IMG/VR virus record: IMGVR_UViG_3300009026_000007 | Location: 1-64,000 of that record | Length of the DNA: 64,000 nt | Source: a virus | Strand: one strand, 5' to 3' | Part shown: positions 53,585-60,694 of the stretch, one piece after another | Position numbering within the stretch: the stretch's first letter is position 1 | How the letters are laid out: every line of letters begins with the position of its first letter | Made by a program: the position numbers and the translations under genes | The notes under the pieces: generated by a model | What the model saw: only the letters and a program-made list of their open reading frames with translations | The model's database searches: none | Told to the model about the DNA's origin: nothing

Positions 53585-53989
53585 TTAAATTTTAATTACT
53601 TCAACATTATTCGCACGAAGGTAGTCAAGACCCTCTGTGCTACGATATTCGTTACGATAGTAAACTTTGGTGATCCCTGCGTCAATAATATCAATTGAAC
53701 AAAACTTGCAACATCCATGCGTGCAGAATAGCACGCTTCCAATAGAACTTTCATTGCTTTTTACTAAGGCAAGTAGCGCATTCTTTTCACTGTGACGTGT
53801 CTCAGGTTTAGTATTACCACTCTCATCCTCAAGAGGACCACTAAGGAAAGCTGGCAGAGCATTATACCCTGTAGCAATAATGTTGTTATTCTTTACAATA
53901 ACACTACCAACCTTAAGCCTTTGTGCAGAAGAGGTTTCAGCAACAGCTTCTGCAATCCTCATATACATAAGCTGATGTTTTAGTTTCAT
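53585..53989 (-). CDS. Deoxycytidylate (dCMP) deaminase-like protein
   Basis: 134 residues. The zinc-deaminase signature is visible: RHSEKNALLALV (His and the proton-shuttling Glu) and HGCCKFCSIDIIDAGI (two zinc Cys; the usual Pro before the first Cys is Cys). KVGSVIVKNNNIIATGYNAL at the start is typical. It would make dUMP from dCMP for ThyX. It is unusual in lying far from thyX, in the other leftward block. Overlaps the next gene by one base. Confidence 0.85.
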   Translation of the reverse strand: MKLKHQLMYMRIAEAVAETSSAQRLKVGSVIVKNNNIIATGYNALPAFLSGPLEDESGNTKPETRHSEKNALLALVKSNESSIGSVLFCTHGCCKFCSIDIIDAGITKVYYRNEYRSTEGLDYLRANNVEVIKI

Positions 53990-54396
53990 TAAATCTCCCC
54001 TTCCAAATAAACCCTTGCTGCAAATGTCACAAATCTTCTAGGTCCATCTTTGTAATCATACACCACCCCATCTTTAACACAAAGTGCATGACCCCTGACT
54101 AGGATGTAATATCTCCCTTTATTATGCTTCTCACAGAAGGCTTTAAGATTTATCCTCTCAGTAGTACCATATGGACCAACCTTAATCTTAGCTTTCTTGC
54201 AACTGTCTAAAGCCTTTTCAATATCTTTAAGCAGCATACCTCTACGGTTTATTCTACCATGTTTCTTCAACCAAGCATGCGCAGCTTCATAAGAACAATC
54301 GAAAGTATTAACCCAAGCTTTCACGGTACAGTCATTATGCTCTTTAAGAGATTTACTTTTACTTATAAGTTCCTCCGAGTATTTTATATGTTCCAT
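53989..54396 (-). CDS. Papain-like cysteine peptidase-fold protein
   Basis: 135 residues from the ATG at 54396 (GGAGAG upstream). NDCTVKAWVNTFDCSYEAAH, then KKHGRINRRGM, FCEKHNKGRYYILVRGHALC and VKDGVVYDYKDG follow a widespread phage family (DCxVRA...YEEVHxxL...GR...GRYxxxxxHAxxxxDGxxxD). The Cys, His and Asp fit a papain-like triad. Peptidase activity has not, to my knowledge, been shown for the family. A host protein target is possible. Confidence 0.62.
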   Translation of the reverse strand: MEHIKYSEELISKSKSLKEHNDCTVKAWVNTFDCSYEAAHAWLKKHGRINRRGMLLKDIEKALDSCKKAKIKVGPYGTTERINLKAFCEKHNKGRYYILVRGHALCVKDGVVYDYKDGPRRFVTFAARVYLEGEI

Positions 54397-54406
54397 TAAG
54401 TCTCTC

Positions 54407-54700
54407 CTAATTTGGTGCCTTTTGACCTTTTCGACAAGAAGTTCCCGTAGCTGATAGGCCGCCAGACTCAAGCTTCGACTTGCTTACAATATTCTTAGAT
54501 GTCTTCACAACATACCTACCAACACCAAATAGCTCATCACACTTATCTTGCGCTAACTTCCTATCACTTGTCTTATAGAAATAATAGTCTTGCATAGCAC
54601 TCATTGAAAAGAAACTTCCAGGCTCAACGAAGTCATATGACGTGTAGTCGGTGAATGAGACGATAACCACTTCGATATCTTTAGGTTTCTTTTCAGTCAC
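54407..54700 (-). CDS. Hypothetical protein (97 aa)
   Basis: Starts with DIEVVIVSFTDYTSYDFVEP and ends in a Lys/Ser/Gly-rich tail. Beta-rich. Overlaps the next small gene by 4 bp. No family recognised. Confidence 0.6.
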   Translation of the reverse strand: MTEKKPKDIEVVIVSFTDYTSYDFVEPGSFFSMSAMQDYYFYKTSDRKLAQDKCDELFGVGRYVVKTSKNIVSKSKLESGGLSATGTSCRKGQKAPN

Positions 54701-54855
54701 TCTACTTCCCTCTTGCTAACTGAAATAAATGCAAAACCTTCTGTTAAATAACAATCTGAATCTTTAAACTCCTCAGCTTTTTCTTCTGTATTAAATACAC
54801 CTAGGATATCTGTACCACCTGAATCAAAACCTTGCACAATCCATACATAACTCAT
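54697..54855 (-). CDS. Small alpha/beta protein (52 aa)
   Basis: MSYVWIVQGFDSGGTDILGV then NTEEKAEEFKDSDC and FAFISVSK: a strand-helix-strand pattern. Weak site; coupled by overlaps at both ends. Confidence 0.57.
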   Translation of the reverse strand: MSYVWIVQGFDSGGTDILGVFNTEEKAEEFKDSDCYLTEGFAFISVSKREVE

Positions 54856-54989
54856 TGCCAATCCCCTTGAGCGTATTCCAAGTCTACTTCTTGATTCCAG
54901 AAAGGATCTACATCAAAATTGTGCTCATGTATACACAAAAAATCTTCGTAGTCATCACCAAGCTCATAAACCAAATCATTCAAATTCAT
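54852..54989 (-). CDS. Small acidic protein (45 aa)
   Basis: AAGGAGACTAAA upstream. Very acidic (VYELGDDYEDFLCIHEHNFD). First gene behind the promoter at 55019. Such small acidic phage proteins can act as DNA mimics; this is a guess. Confidence 0.55.
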   Translation of the reverse strand: MNLNDLVYELGDDYEDFLCIHEHNFDVDPFWNQEVDLEYAQGDWQ

Positions 54990-55007
54990 TTTAGTCTCCT
55001 TTGTGTT

Positions 55008-55036
55008 AATCTGTCGCTATTGTAAGCCGACAGATT
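55008..55036 (-). promoter_or_regulatory. Operator-like dyad over the -10 box
   Basis: AATCTGTCG (55008-55016) and CGACAGATT (55028-55036) form a perfect 9-bp dyad with an 11-bp centre that contains the TACAAT -10 box of the promoter at 55019-55047. Confidence 0.65.
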
Positions 55037-55047
55037 GTTTAAGTCAA
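55019..55047 (-). promoter_or_regulatory. Near-consensus sigma70 promoter
   Basis: TTGACT, 17 bp, TACAAT on the minus strand, just after the ClpP-like gene; drives the dCMP deaminase cluster. Confidence 0.75.
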
Positions 55048-55050
55048 CAA

Positions 55051-55842
55051 CTATTTTACAATTACTTCGTCAGCATCGTCTACTTTGACTGGTTTTGGTT
55101 TAGATTTCCGGGCTAACTTCTTAGCAGCTTCGTCTTTTTGTTTGTCGTATGCAATTAGAGCTTTTGTCACAGCTTGTTCAACGATTTCATCAATTGTAGG
55201 CATGTCGTCAAAGCTTTCTTCTTCCTCAAGAGCAGCTAGGCGTTGATTCTGGGGGCAGTCAGATGATCCGCAATCACAAGGTTGTGACTTTTGGTACTCA
55301 TAGAAGTTTTCCATTCGCCGCTCAAGTTCTTTAGCGCCAAACCAGAACTCCTTGCCTTCATTACAGAGTTCTAACTCACGATCATCCAGTAGGCCACTAT
55401 AGGTTGAGATAATTTCCTCTTCCATTTGTTTCAAACCAAACTCAGTCTGACTCTTGATATCAGGATTTTTACCAATTGCACCCCACCATGCGCAATGTGC
55501 CATAAACTGAATGTGTGGTGCCCAACCATGCTGTTTACAAGCCAAAAAGATACCTGTTGCAGCGCTCATGCAGTCATACTCAATGAAACCTACAACATTC
55601 GCTTCTGATTCTTGAACTGCGTTTACGATCATCCGTTCCGATGCAACAGATCCACCTCTTGAATTTATACGGATCAAAATTTCGTCTTGTGAACCTGAGC
55701 TACGAAGGATATTGCACAAGTCTACATAGTTTTCTGGTTCGGTAATTGGACCTGTCAAATAGTAAGTATGCTGTGAGCCTCGAACCTCTGTTGTAAAGAT
55801 GTTCTTAGGTGAGAACATTGGGATAAAACTTTCTTCACTCAT
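55051..55842 (-). CDS. ClpP-like serine peptidase
   Basis: 263 residues from the ATG at 55842 (GGGAGAATAAATAAT upstream). The crotonase/ClpP fold is recognisable: YYLTGPITEPENYVDLCNIL, ILIRINSRGGSVASERMIVN (the glycine-rich oxyanion strand), YDCMSAATGIFLACKQHG with the candidate nucleophile Ser, and FMAHCAWWG with the candidate His. Phage ClpP-like enzymes are often capsid proteases, but this one lies in an early block beside a PhoH-like gene. It may degrade host proteins instead. The C-terminal ~60 residues are an acidic/basic tail. Confidence 0.78.
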   Translation of the reverse strand: MSEESFIPMFSPKNIFTTEVRGSQHTYYLTGPITEPENYVDLCNILRSSGSQDEILIRINSRGGSVASERMIVNAVQESEANVVGFIEYDCMSAATGIFLACKQHGWAPHIQFMAHCAWWGAIGKNPDIKSQTEFGLKQMEEEIISTYSGLLDDRELELCNEGKEFWFGAKELERRMENFYEYQKSQPCDCGSSDCPQNQRLAALEEEESFDDMPTIDEIVEQAVTKALIAYDKQKDEAAKKLARKSKPKPVKVDDADEVIVK

Positions 55843-55843
55843 A

Positions 55844-56584
55844 TTATTTATTCTCCCGTTCTTTAGCTTTAACCATGGCTTTACAAAGGCCCGACCTAAC
55901 AATATCGTTACTGTCTGCTTTGATCACTTTAATATGTTTGGTGAGTTCAGGGTTATTTTCAACAAACCCCTCTAGCCAATCAATTGCATTCAATCCACGA
56001 ATATCGCTCTGGTTGGGGTCTCCGATGACTATGAGTTTTGAGCCAGTCTCCATTCGAGTAAGTAGTGTGTAAAGCTCATCTGGATGCAAGCTTTGTCCTT
56101 CATCGATAATCATCACCCCTTCAACACTACGACCACGGCTATATTCCGGGGCCAGAAGCTCAATTGAACCATTTGCAAGGCAGTTCTCGTAGTAACTTTT
56201 ACCGTAACGCTTCCACAGCACCTCCAGAAGAGGCATTAAGTACGGTTCAAACTTTTGCTGAAGTGTAGAAGGAAGCATACCAAGGCTACGACCCATAGGA
56301 ATTACAGCCCGAGTTAATGTAATCTTGTCATAAACACCTTTCTTCAACCAATCAGCAGCTTCACTCATGGTCAGATAGCTTTTACCTACGCCTGCGGGAG
56401 CTGAGAAGACAACAACATCAAACTCCTTAAGCGCGTTTAAGAACAACTTCTGTACATCTGTCTTTGCAGTTACTGGAACAGCAAGATAACTTTCATCTTG
56501 AAACTTACTCTTAATAACACGACCAACTTCTGATTTCTTTTCCCAGCGTTGTTGTACAGTTTGTTCCAAGCTGCGCTTAGCCAT
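55844..56584 (-). CDS. PhoH-like ATPase
   Basis: 246 residues. Walker A SAPAGVGKSYL (about 61-71), Walker B MIIDEGQSLH (about 158-167), and IGDPNQSDIRGLN are the hallmark of PhoH proteins. SAPAGVGK and the later arginine-rich end are intact, so it should bind and hydrolyse ATP. Phage PhoH is frequent but of uncertain role, possibly in RNA metabolism. It is followed with 1 bp spacing by the ClpP-like gene, so an ATPase-protease functional pair is conceivable. Confidence 0.9.
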   Translation of the reverse strand: MAKRSLEQTVQQRWEKKSEVGRVIKSKFQDESYLAVPVTAKTDVQKLFLNALKEFDVVVFSAPAGVGKSYLTMSEAADWLKKGVYDKITLTRAVIPMGRSLGMLPSTLQQKFEPYLMPLLEVLWKRYGKSYYENCLANGSIELLAPEYSRGRSVEGVMIIDEGQSLHPDELYTLLTRMETGSKLIVIGDPNQSDIRGLNAIDWLEGFVENNPELTKHIKVIKADSNDIVRSGLCKAMVKAKERENK

Positions 56585-56595
56585 AATTTAATTCC

Positions 56596-57270
56596 TTACA
56601 GTGATTTAGTTTCTACGCCGTTTGCATTTTCCAGCCTCAAATTCCAAACTCTTTTCATTAAAGCCTCAGCAACATCTGTACGAAAACACTCCTCCTGTGC
56701 GTATTTTGAGATATATTTTTCTAGCTCTCTAGTCCTTGCAAGCTGCCAAACAGCGTGTGCTTCTTTTTCAGTATGAAACTGACCTAAGAATTCTCTTTTA
56801 CCATTTAACAAATTAACATCAGAACGAAACTTTTTAGATTTTTCTTTCTTGACACGTTTGTCTATTTGTACACCAAAAGCAAGACCATTGTTGTTTCCAT
56901 TGTTCACAGAAAGACAAGTGTTTAACCATGCTGGCACAAATGCACAAGTGTTAGGTCCATACTGTTTGTTACCCTTCACCAATATATCCTTGTCTAAATG
57001 TAGACCTTTCCAGTTCTGTGTTTCCATCCAACCTTTGAAATTGGAAGCATATAGCCAAGACTCGTGAACACTAGAACCTAAATAGTTATTACCAGATTTT
57101 CGTGTGTAGTCTGGGTGGGTTCTTGTTAAAACATCTTTCCATCTATTGTAAAATGGACATAGCTTTTGCTTATTTTTGCCATTAACTTGTTCATAAATTC
57201 CTACTGGGTAAGGTAAATCATTTACTCCTACACCAGCAACCAATTTATTTGAACTTTTCTTCCCTCCCAA
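56596..57270 (-). CDS. Homing-endonuclease-like protein, copy 3 of the three-member family
   Basis: 224 residues, TTG start with GAGGTGG upstream. FYNRWKDVLTRTHPDYTRKS, then FKGWMETQNWKGLHLDKDIL, NKQYGPNTCAFVPAWLNTCL and the AP2-like LGQFHTEKEAHAVWQLARTR match the copies at 12752 and 47330. It is wedged directly upstream of the phoH-like gene, a place consistent with insertion. Confidence 0.66.
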   Translation of the reverse strand: MGGKKSSNKLVAGVGVNDLPYPVGIYEQVNGKNKQKLCPFYNRWKDVLTRTHPDYTRKSGNNYLGSSVHESWLYASNFKGWMETQNWKGLHLDKDILVKGNKQYGPNTCAFVPAWLNTCLSVNNGNNNGLAFGVQIDKRVKKEKSKKFRSDVNLLNGKREFLGQFHTEKEAHAVWQLARTRELEKYISKYAQEECFRTDVAEALMKRVWNLRLENANGVETKSL

Positions 57271-57310
57271 GATACCACCTCACTACGTTAATTAATATTA
57301 CCAACCACTC

Positions 57311-57568
57311 CTACCCTACCACAAACACAATCTCACCACTTTCCTCTACACTATCCCACCAACTCTGCCTTTCCTTGTGTTTCTCAGTACACCTCATCTC
57401 GGTCTCAATCGTCGCAATAGCCTTCTCAAAAGAGACATCACCTTCCACTAGTATAGCAACAGTTGCAATTATATTCAAGAGATATTCTTTACCACCGCCA
57501 ACATAATACACTAAACCAGATTCTGATGTGTATACTCCGTTTGATAGGGTTCCTCGTACTGTGTCCAT
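57311..57568 (-). CDS. Hypothetical protein (85 aa)
   Basis: Contains TSESGLVYYVGGGKEYLLNI and a helical C-terminal half. One-base overlap with the previous gene. No family recognised. Confidence 0.6.
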   Translation of the reverse strand: MDTVRGTLSNGVYTSESGLVYYVGGGKEYLLNIIATVAILVEGDVSFEKAIATIETEMRCTEKHKERQSWWDSVEESGEIVFVVG

Positions 57569-57864
57569 TATTTGTTCTCCTTGATCAACTCAAGAGACTT
57601 CTTAGCAGCTTTAAGAGATTCTTCAGCTTTCTTTACAGCTTCAGTAGCAGCAAGCTCTTCTTTGGTTGGGATTTTAACAACATCAAGCTTCACTAATCTG
57701 GTTTCCCAGTATACTCCCTCATAACCTTGAAAATATGTTTCACCTATAATATAATATTTACAGATTTTATCTGATGCTATCATTCCTTCATATACACCAT
57801 TACGACTAGGTAAACGTTCTTCTGTTTGTATCACATTGGTCAGTTGCTTTTGTGGCCTAAACAT
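57568..57864 (-). CDS. Hypothetical protein (98 aa)
   Basis: AAGGAGAGATAA upstream. Beta-rich first half, then a Lys/Glu/Ala-rich coiled coil (AATEAVKKAEESLKAAKKSL). No family recognised. Confidence 0.62.
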   Translation of the reverse strand: MFRPQKQLTNVIQTEERLPSRNGVYEGMIASDKICKYYIIGETYFQGYEGVYWETRLVKLDVVKIPTKEELAATEAVKKAEESLKAAKKSLELIKENK

Positions 57865-57874
57865 TTATCTCTCC

Positions 57875-58210
57875 TTAAAAGTCTTCAACAATCTGCTGAT
57901 AACTAGCAGCACTCTTCAACACAGATTCTAGCACTTTCCCTTGATAAGTCAAGCCATTGTGAATAATCACTAAGAATTCTTTTTCAAAAGGTACTTGCAA
58001 GCAATTACCTGTGTACTTAAGCTTCTTCAAAGGAAGCCCTTCAATATTCCCATACTTTGCATCAAAGGCTATGACACCCGATACGCTGCGGATATTACCT
58101 TCGTAGAAATAGAGAAATCCAGAGGTCGTTCTGAAGACAAGTGATGTACGCTCATCGTTGATGATGAGGCTGTCTAGTGTTTCTCGTTTAAGTTCTTTGA
58201 AATCTGTCAC
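57875..58210 (-). CDS. Hypothetical protein (111 aa)
   Basis: Alpha/beta (TSLVFRTTSGFLYFYEGNIR; KEFLVIIHNGLTYQGKVLES). Overlaps the previous gene by 4 bp. No family recognised. Confidence 0.62.
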   Translation of the reverse strand: MTDFKELKRETLDSLIINDERTSLVFRTTSGFLYFYEGNIRSVSGVIAFDAKYGNIEGLPLKKLKYTGNCLQVPFEKEFLVIIHNGLTYQGKVLESVLKSAASYQQIVEDF

Positions 58211-58449
58211 TCTTGTTCTCCGTGAAGTTCTGCATAATACTCATCTGCAAGAGAACAAACAACCTCTACATGAGTAAGTGGTTTAGTGCAAGCACCACCA
58301 GTCACATGTTCAAAGATACGTGGGACATTTTGAATGAGACGATGGAAGTCATGAAGCTCTTTCTTTATTTGGTCAAAGTCAATTATCCCATCCACCTCAA
58401 CTAAATCTTTCCAAAAGTCTTCATACGTTTGTTCGTAATCTTTAAGCAT
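58207..58449 (-). CDS. Conserved-type small phage protein (80 aa)
   Basis: ATG at 58449 with GAGGAGAAG upstream. Contains KKELHDFHRLIQNVPRIFEH, VTGGACTKPLTH and VCSLADEYYAELHGEQE, a pattern that recurs in early phage proteins. Function unknown. Confidence 0.65.
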   Translation of the reverse strand: MLKDYEQTYEDFWKDLVEVDGIIDFDQIKKELHDFHRLIQNVPRIFEHVTGGACTKPLTHVEVVCSLADEYYAELHGEQE

Positions 58450-58450
58450 C

Positions 58451-58699
58451 TTACTTCTCCTCATGATTTGGTAGGACATTATCTCTATGGTATAAATTAT
58501 TCGCTTTCAAGACTGAGGATAGCACACGATTCTCTTCTGTCAAAGCTTTCTTTTCCTCTAATGTCTGTTTGACCAAATACTCCAATGCTTTGTGGTAAGG
58601 CATATTCAGGATATTTGGGCGCATAAGTAGTTCCTGAATCGTTCCCGAGAGGCGATCTGGATCAAGACCAACAAGGAAGCGTATCTCGTTTTCTTTCAT
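58451..58699 (-). CDS. Small helical protein (82 aa)
   Basis: Helical (MKENEIRFLVGLDPDRLSGT; YLVKQTLEEKKALTEENRVL). One base from its neighbour. No family recognised. Confidence 0.6.
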   Translation of the reverse strand: MKENEIRFLVGLDPDRLSGTIQELLMRPNILNMPYHKALEYLVKQTLEEKKALTEENRVLSSVLKANNLYHRDNVLPNHEEK

Positions 58700-58727
58700 G
58701 TGTTTTCCTCGGTAACTCTGGATTTAT

Positions 58728-59036
58728 TCATACTTCCCTGCCATGTACACGAATGCACCCATCAATGAAACTCTGATACTCAGCCTGATCTACTGAAACA
58801 AGCTCTGCTTGAGAAACAGCATATTCAACATCACCACGAATATAGTCATTAAACCATTGAGTAAGGTGATGTTCATCATTAATGATTTTATGCTTAAGTT
58901 GTTCATGAGTTTGAGGCTCAGCGATGTCATCTTCATCCTGCCACTGAATAGCTGTATCTGCATAATCCTCAGCAATCCGTTCAGGAGACCACCGATAGGT
59001 GTGTCCGAAATTAGTCTTAACAATAAATTCTTTCAT
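58728..59036 (-). CDS. Acidic hypothetical protein (102 aa)
   Basis: GGAGGGTTTG upstream of the ATG at 59036. Acidic and His-rich middle (QWQDEDDIAEPQTHEQLKHK). Start overlaps the upstream stop. No family recognised. Confidence 0.62.
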   Translation of the reverse strand: MKEFIVKTNFGHTYRWSPERIAEDYADTAIQWQDEDDIAEPQTHEQLKHKIINDEHHLTQWFNDYIRGDVEYAVSQAELVSVDQAEYQSFIDGCIRVHGREV

Positions 59037-59200
59037 CAAACCCTCCAGCAGCTATTCATATTGTACGGTGGTACAAGGTAAATTTCAGCAAATGCGTTAG
59101 CAGACTCTCTTGTAGAGAACTCGGCTAGCTTCTCACGTTTATAGAATATTGCAAAGCGTTTCTTGCCATAGGGTTTTTCTATTAGCTTTAGTTTGGTCAT
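59036..59200 (-). CDS. Small basic protein (54 aa)
   Basis: ATG at 59200 with GGAAG upstream. Strand-helix pattern (KLIEKPYGKKRFAIFYKREK; FSTRESANAFAEIYLVPPYN), a common small double-strand fold in phages. Function unknown. Confidence 0.6.
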   Translation of the reverse strand: MTKLKLIEKPYGKKRFAIFYKREKLAEFSTRESANAFAEIYLVPPYNMNSCWRV

Positions 59201-59553
59201 TTTGATACTTCCAGAAGATCTGTCAACCAAGATAGTTTAGATTCTTCTGTCTCTCCACACAAATCCATCCAAACGTTGACAATTTCTTCTGTTGTCATGT
59301 CACAGAAATCTTTTGGTGGGGAAATGATCAGAGTCTTGTCAGTCCAGTTAAGAATTCCACCCTCATAACAGTCTGGCCAATAAAACATCTTACCTTCACT
59401 ATAATCCGCGATACCGTGGCAGTGATAACCATCCATACTCAGATAAGTAAGTTTAGGATATTTCTGGTTTAGAATAAGGTATGCCATCCACTGTGGTTTG
59501 TCTTGATCAGGAAATAATGTTTGTTGTATAAGGTGCGTTGCCAGATTACTCAT
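59197..59553 (-). CDS. Hypothetical protein, first gene of the leftward block (118 aa)
   Basis: GGAGATATAGAAA upstream. Contains DGYHCHGIADYSEGKMFYWP and a C-terminal acidic helix. It is the first gene behind the promoter at 59586, so probably expressed immediately on infection. No family recognised. Confidence 0.63.
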   Translation of the reverse strand: MSNLATHLIQQTLFPDQDKPQWMAYLILNQKYPKLTYLSMDGYHCHGIADYSEGKMFYWPDCYEGGILNWTDKTLIISPPKDFCDMTTEEIVNVWMDLCGETEESKLSWLTDLLEVSK

Positions 59554-59585
59554 TTTCTATATCTCCTTCTGTATTTGATATAAGA

Positions 59586-59614
59586 ATCATAGCATAGTGA
59601 TCGATAGATTGCAA
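59586..59614 (-). promoter_or_regulatory. Sigma70-like leftward early promoter
   Basis: TTGCAA, 17 bp, TATGAT on the minus strand, 33 bp before the 59553 start. Confidence 0.65.
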
Positions 59615-59664
59615 GGGTATTTTTGAGTAATTTATGTGTGGTTAGATTTTATTGGAATAGGTGG

Positions 59665-59693
59665 TTGACATGGGGATATTTTAGGAGTAGTCT
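59665..59693 (+). promoter_or_regulatory. Sigma70-like promoter
   Basis: TTGACA, 17 bp, TAGTCT, upstream of the first TGTCCTATA repeat. Confidence 0.55.
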
Positions 59694-59721
59694 TGTTGGT
59701 GTGGATTAAAGCTACTTAATT

Positions 59722-59988
59722 TGTCCTATAGTATGGGACATTTGAGGTCATATGTATAGGACAAAAGGTCTCTTTATATAGAATGATTGAGATAGAAAGA
59801 AAATATAGATTTTAAAAGCTTTATAGGTCTTAACATCCTATACTTGACAAACAGAGAAGCGAAGCGTAAGATTGTAGTATTCAGCAAGCTTTTGATTTGA
59901 GAGTGCAGGGCTTTTGTTCTTTTATCATGCTTGGTGCAAGAACGAAGTGATAGAGAAAGAAACGAGTATGGGATCTTTTGTCCTATAC
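59722..59988 (+). repeat. Three TGTCCTATA repeats, two in a 14-bp inverted pair
   Basis: TGTCCTATA occurs at 59722-59730 and 59979-59987; its reverse TATAGGACA is at 59755-59763. The last two extend to an exact 14-bp inverted pair, GTATAGGACAAAAG (59754-59767) and CTTTTGTCCTATAC (59975-59988). The first is followed at once by TATGGGACA, giving a local dyad. The right copy overlaps a TATACT box (59984-59989) just before the ribbon-helix-helix gene. Confidence 0.75.
59844..59872 (+). promoter_or_regulatory. Sigma70-like promoter
   Basis: Consensus TTGACA, 17 bp, TAAGAT, about 150 bp before the ribbon-helix-helix gene. Confidence 0.65.
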
Positions 59989-60018
59989 TAATGAGATAAA
60001 TAACGTAGGAGATACAAA

Positions 60019-60144
60019 ATGAGTCTGATTATCCCTCGACCACTGCTTTCTTGGATTGATGAGAATCGTGGCGAGATGAGCCGACAATCCTTTATTCTGA
60101 AATGTATGTTCAAACTAAAGGAGATTCAAGACATGAATAAGTAA
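60019..60144 (+). CDS. Small ribbon-helix-helix DNA-binding protein (41 aa)
   Basis: TAGGAGATACAAA upstream of the ATG. SLIIPRPLLSWIDENRGEMS then RQSFILKCMFKLKE matches the strand, helix, G-x-S-R-Q/S, helix layout of Arc/CopG/MetJ-like repressors. It is downstream of inverted TGTCCTATA sites, the kind of repeat such dimers bind. I infer that it regulates its own and the leftward promoters. Confidence 0.65.
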   Translation: MSLIIPRPLLSWIDENRGEMSRQSFILKCMFKLKEIQDMNK

Positions 60145-60203
60145 AAGCAAAGCTTCATAAAAACTATAGATTTACAAGACTAAATAACTAAAGGTGTACA
60201 AAT

Positions 60204-60686
60204 GTGAACACAGATGAATTCTACAAGCTACCCAAGAGCCTAGCATTGGCAGATGGGTATATCAGCAAGAAGACAGGAGAAGCTGTAAAGCTGTCCGCAA
60301 GCAGTAAGATTATCTATGCTTACATGCTAAGTAAAAATGAGTTCTTTACTGAAACTCTGAAAGGTCAGCACTACGAAGCACAATCTACTATTGCTAAATG
60401 TTGTGGTGTGGAATACAAAGCAGCAGGAAAAATCCTAAGATCCTTTCTTGATCATAATATTATGGAAGGTAGAAAGTTGAGACCCGATTCTGGTCAATGG
60501 CGATGGTTTTATTACAAGGTGCATTCTGATTTAGTGTTGTGGGAAGGTAGTGTTGCAGACTTCAATATACTTGAGGAAGAAAAGCCTAAGTATTCGGAGA
60601 AAGTAGTGCCTAAAGCTACGCAAACAAATAAACCATATCACCATCAACCCATTGATGATTGGGATGATTCACAACTACCTTTTTAG
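60204..60686 (+). CDS. Winged-helix protein with an SSB-like C-terminal tail
   Basis: 160 residues, GTG start with AAAGGTG upstream. KLSASSKIIYAYMLSKNEFF, then STIAKCCGVEYKAAGKILRS and FLDHNIMEGRK form a winged helix like that of phage replication-initiation proteins. The end DDWDDSQLPF copies the acidic SSB tip (the phage SSB here ends DSFDSEIPF). It may compete for or recruit SSB-binding host proteins such as primase or helicase loaders. Family assignment is uncertain. Confidence 0.68.
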   Translation: MNTDEFYKLPKSLALADGYISKKTGEAVKLSASSKIIYAYMLSKNEFFTETLKGQHYEAQSTIAKCCGVEYKAAGKILRSFLDHNIMEGRKLRPDSGQWRWFYYKVHSDLVLWEGSVADFNILEEEKPKYSEKVVPKATQTNKPYHHQPIDDWDDSQLPF

Positions 60687-60694
60687 GATAAAAT

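Larger units (their letters stand above)
59615..60018 (+). other. Non-coding control region with rightward promoters and repeats
   Basis: About 400 bp without a supported gene. It contains two rightward sigma70-like promoters and three copies of TGTCCTATA in both orientations, and is AT-rich. It separates the leftward 59553 block from the rightward regulator gene. It could be an early control region or a replication origin. Confidence 0.65.

Noticed and set aside
59722-59988. CRISPR-like repeat
   Set aside because: Only three short copies in mixed orientation with unequal spacing; better explained as operators.
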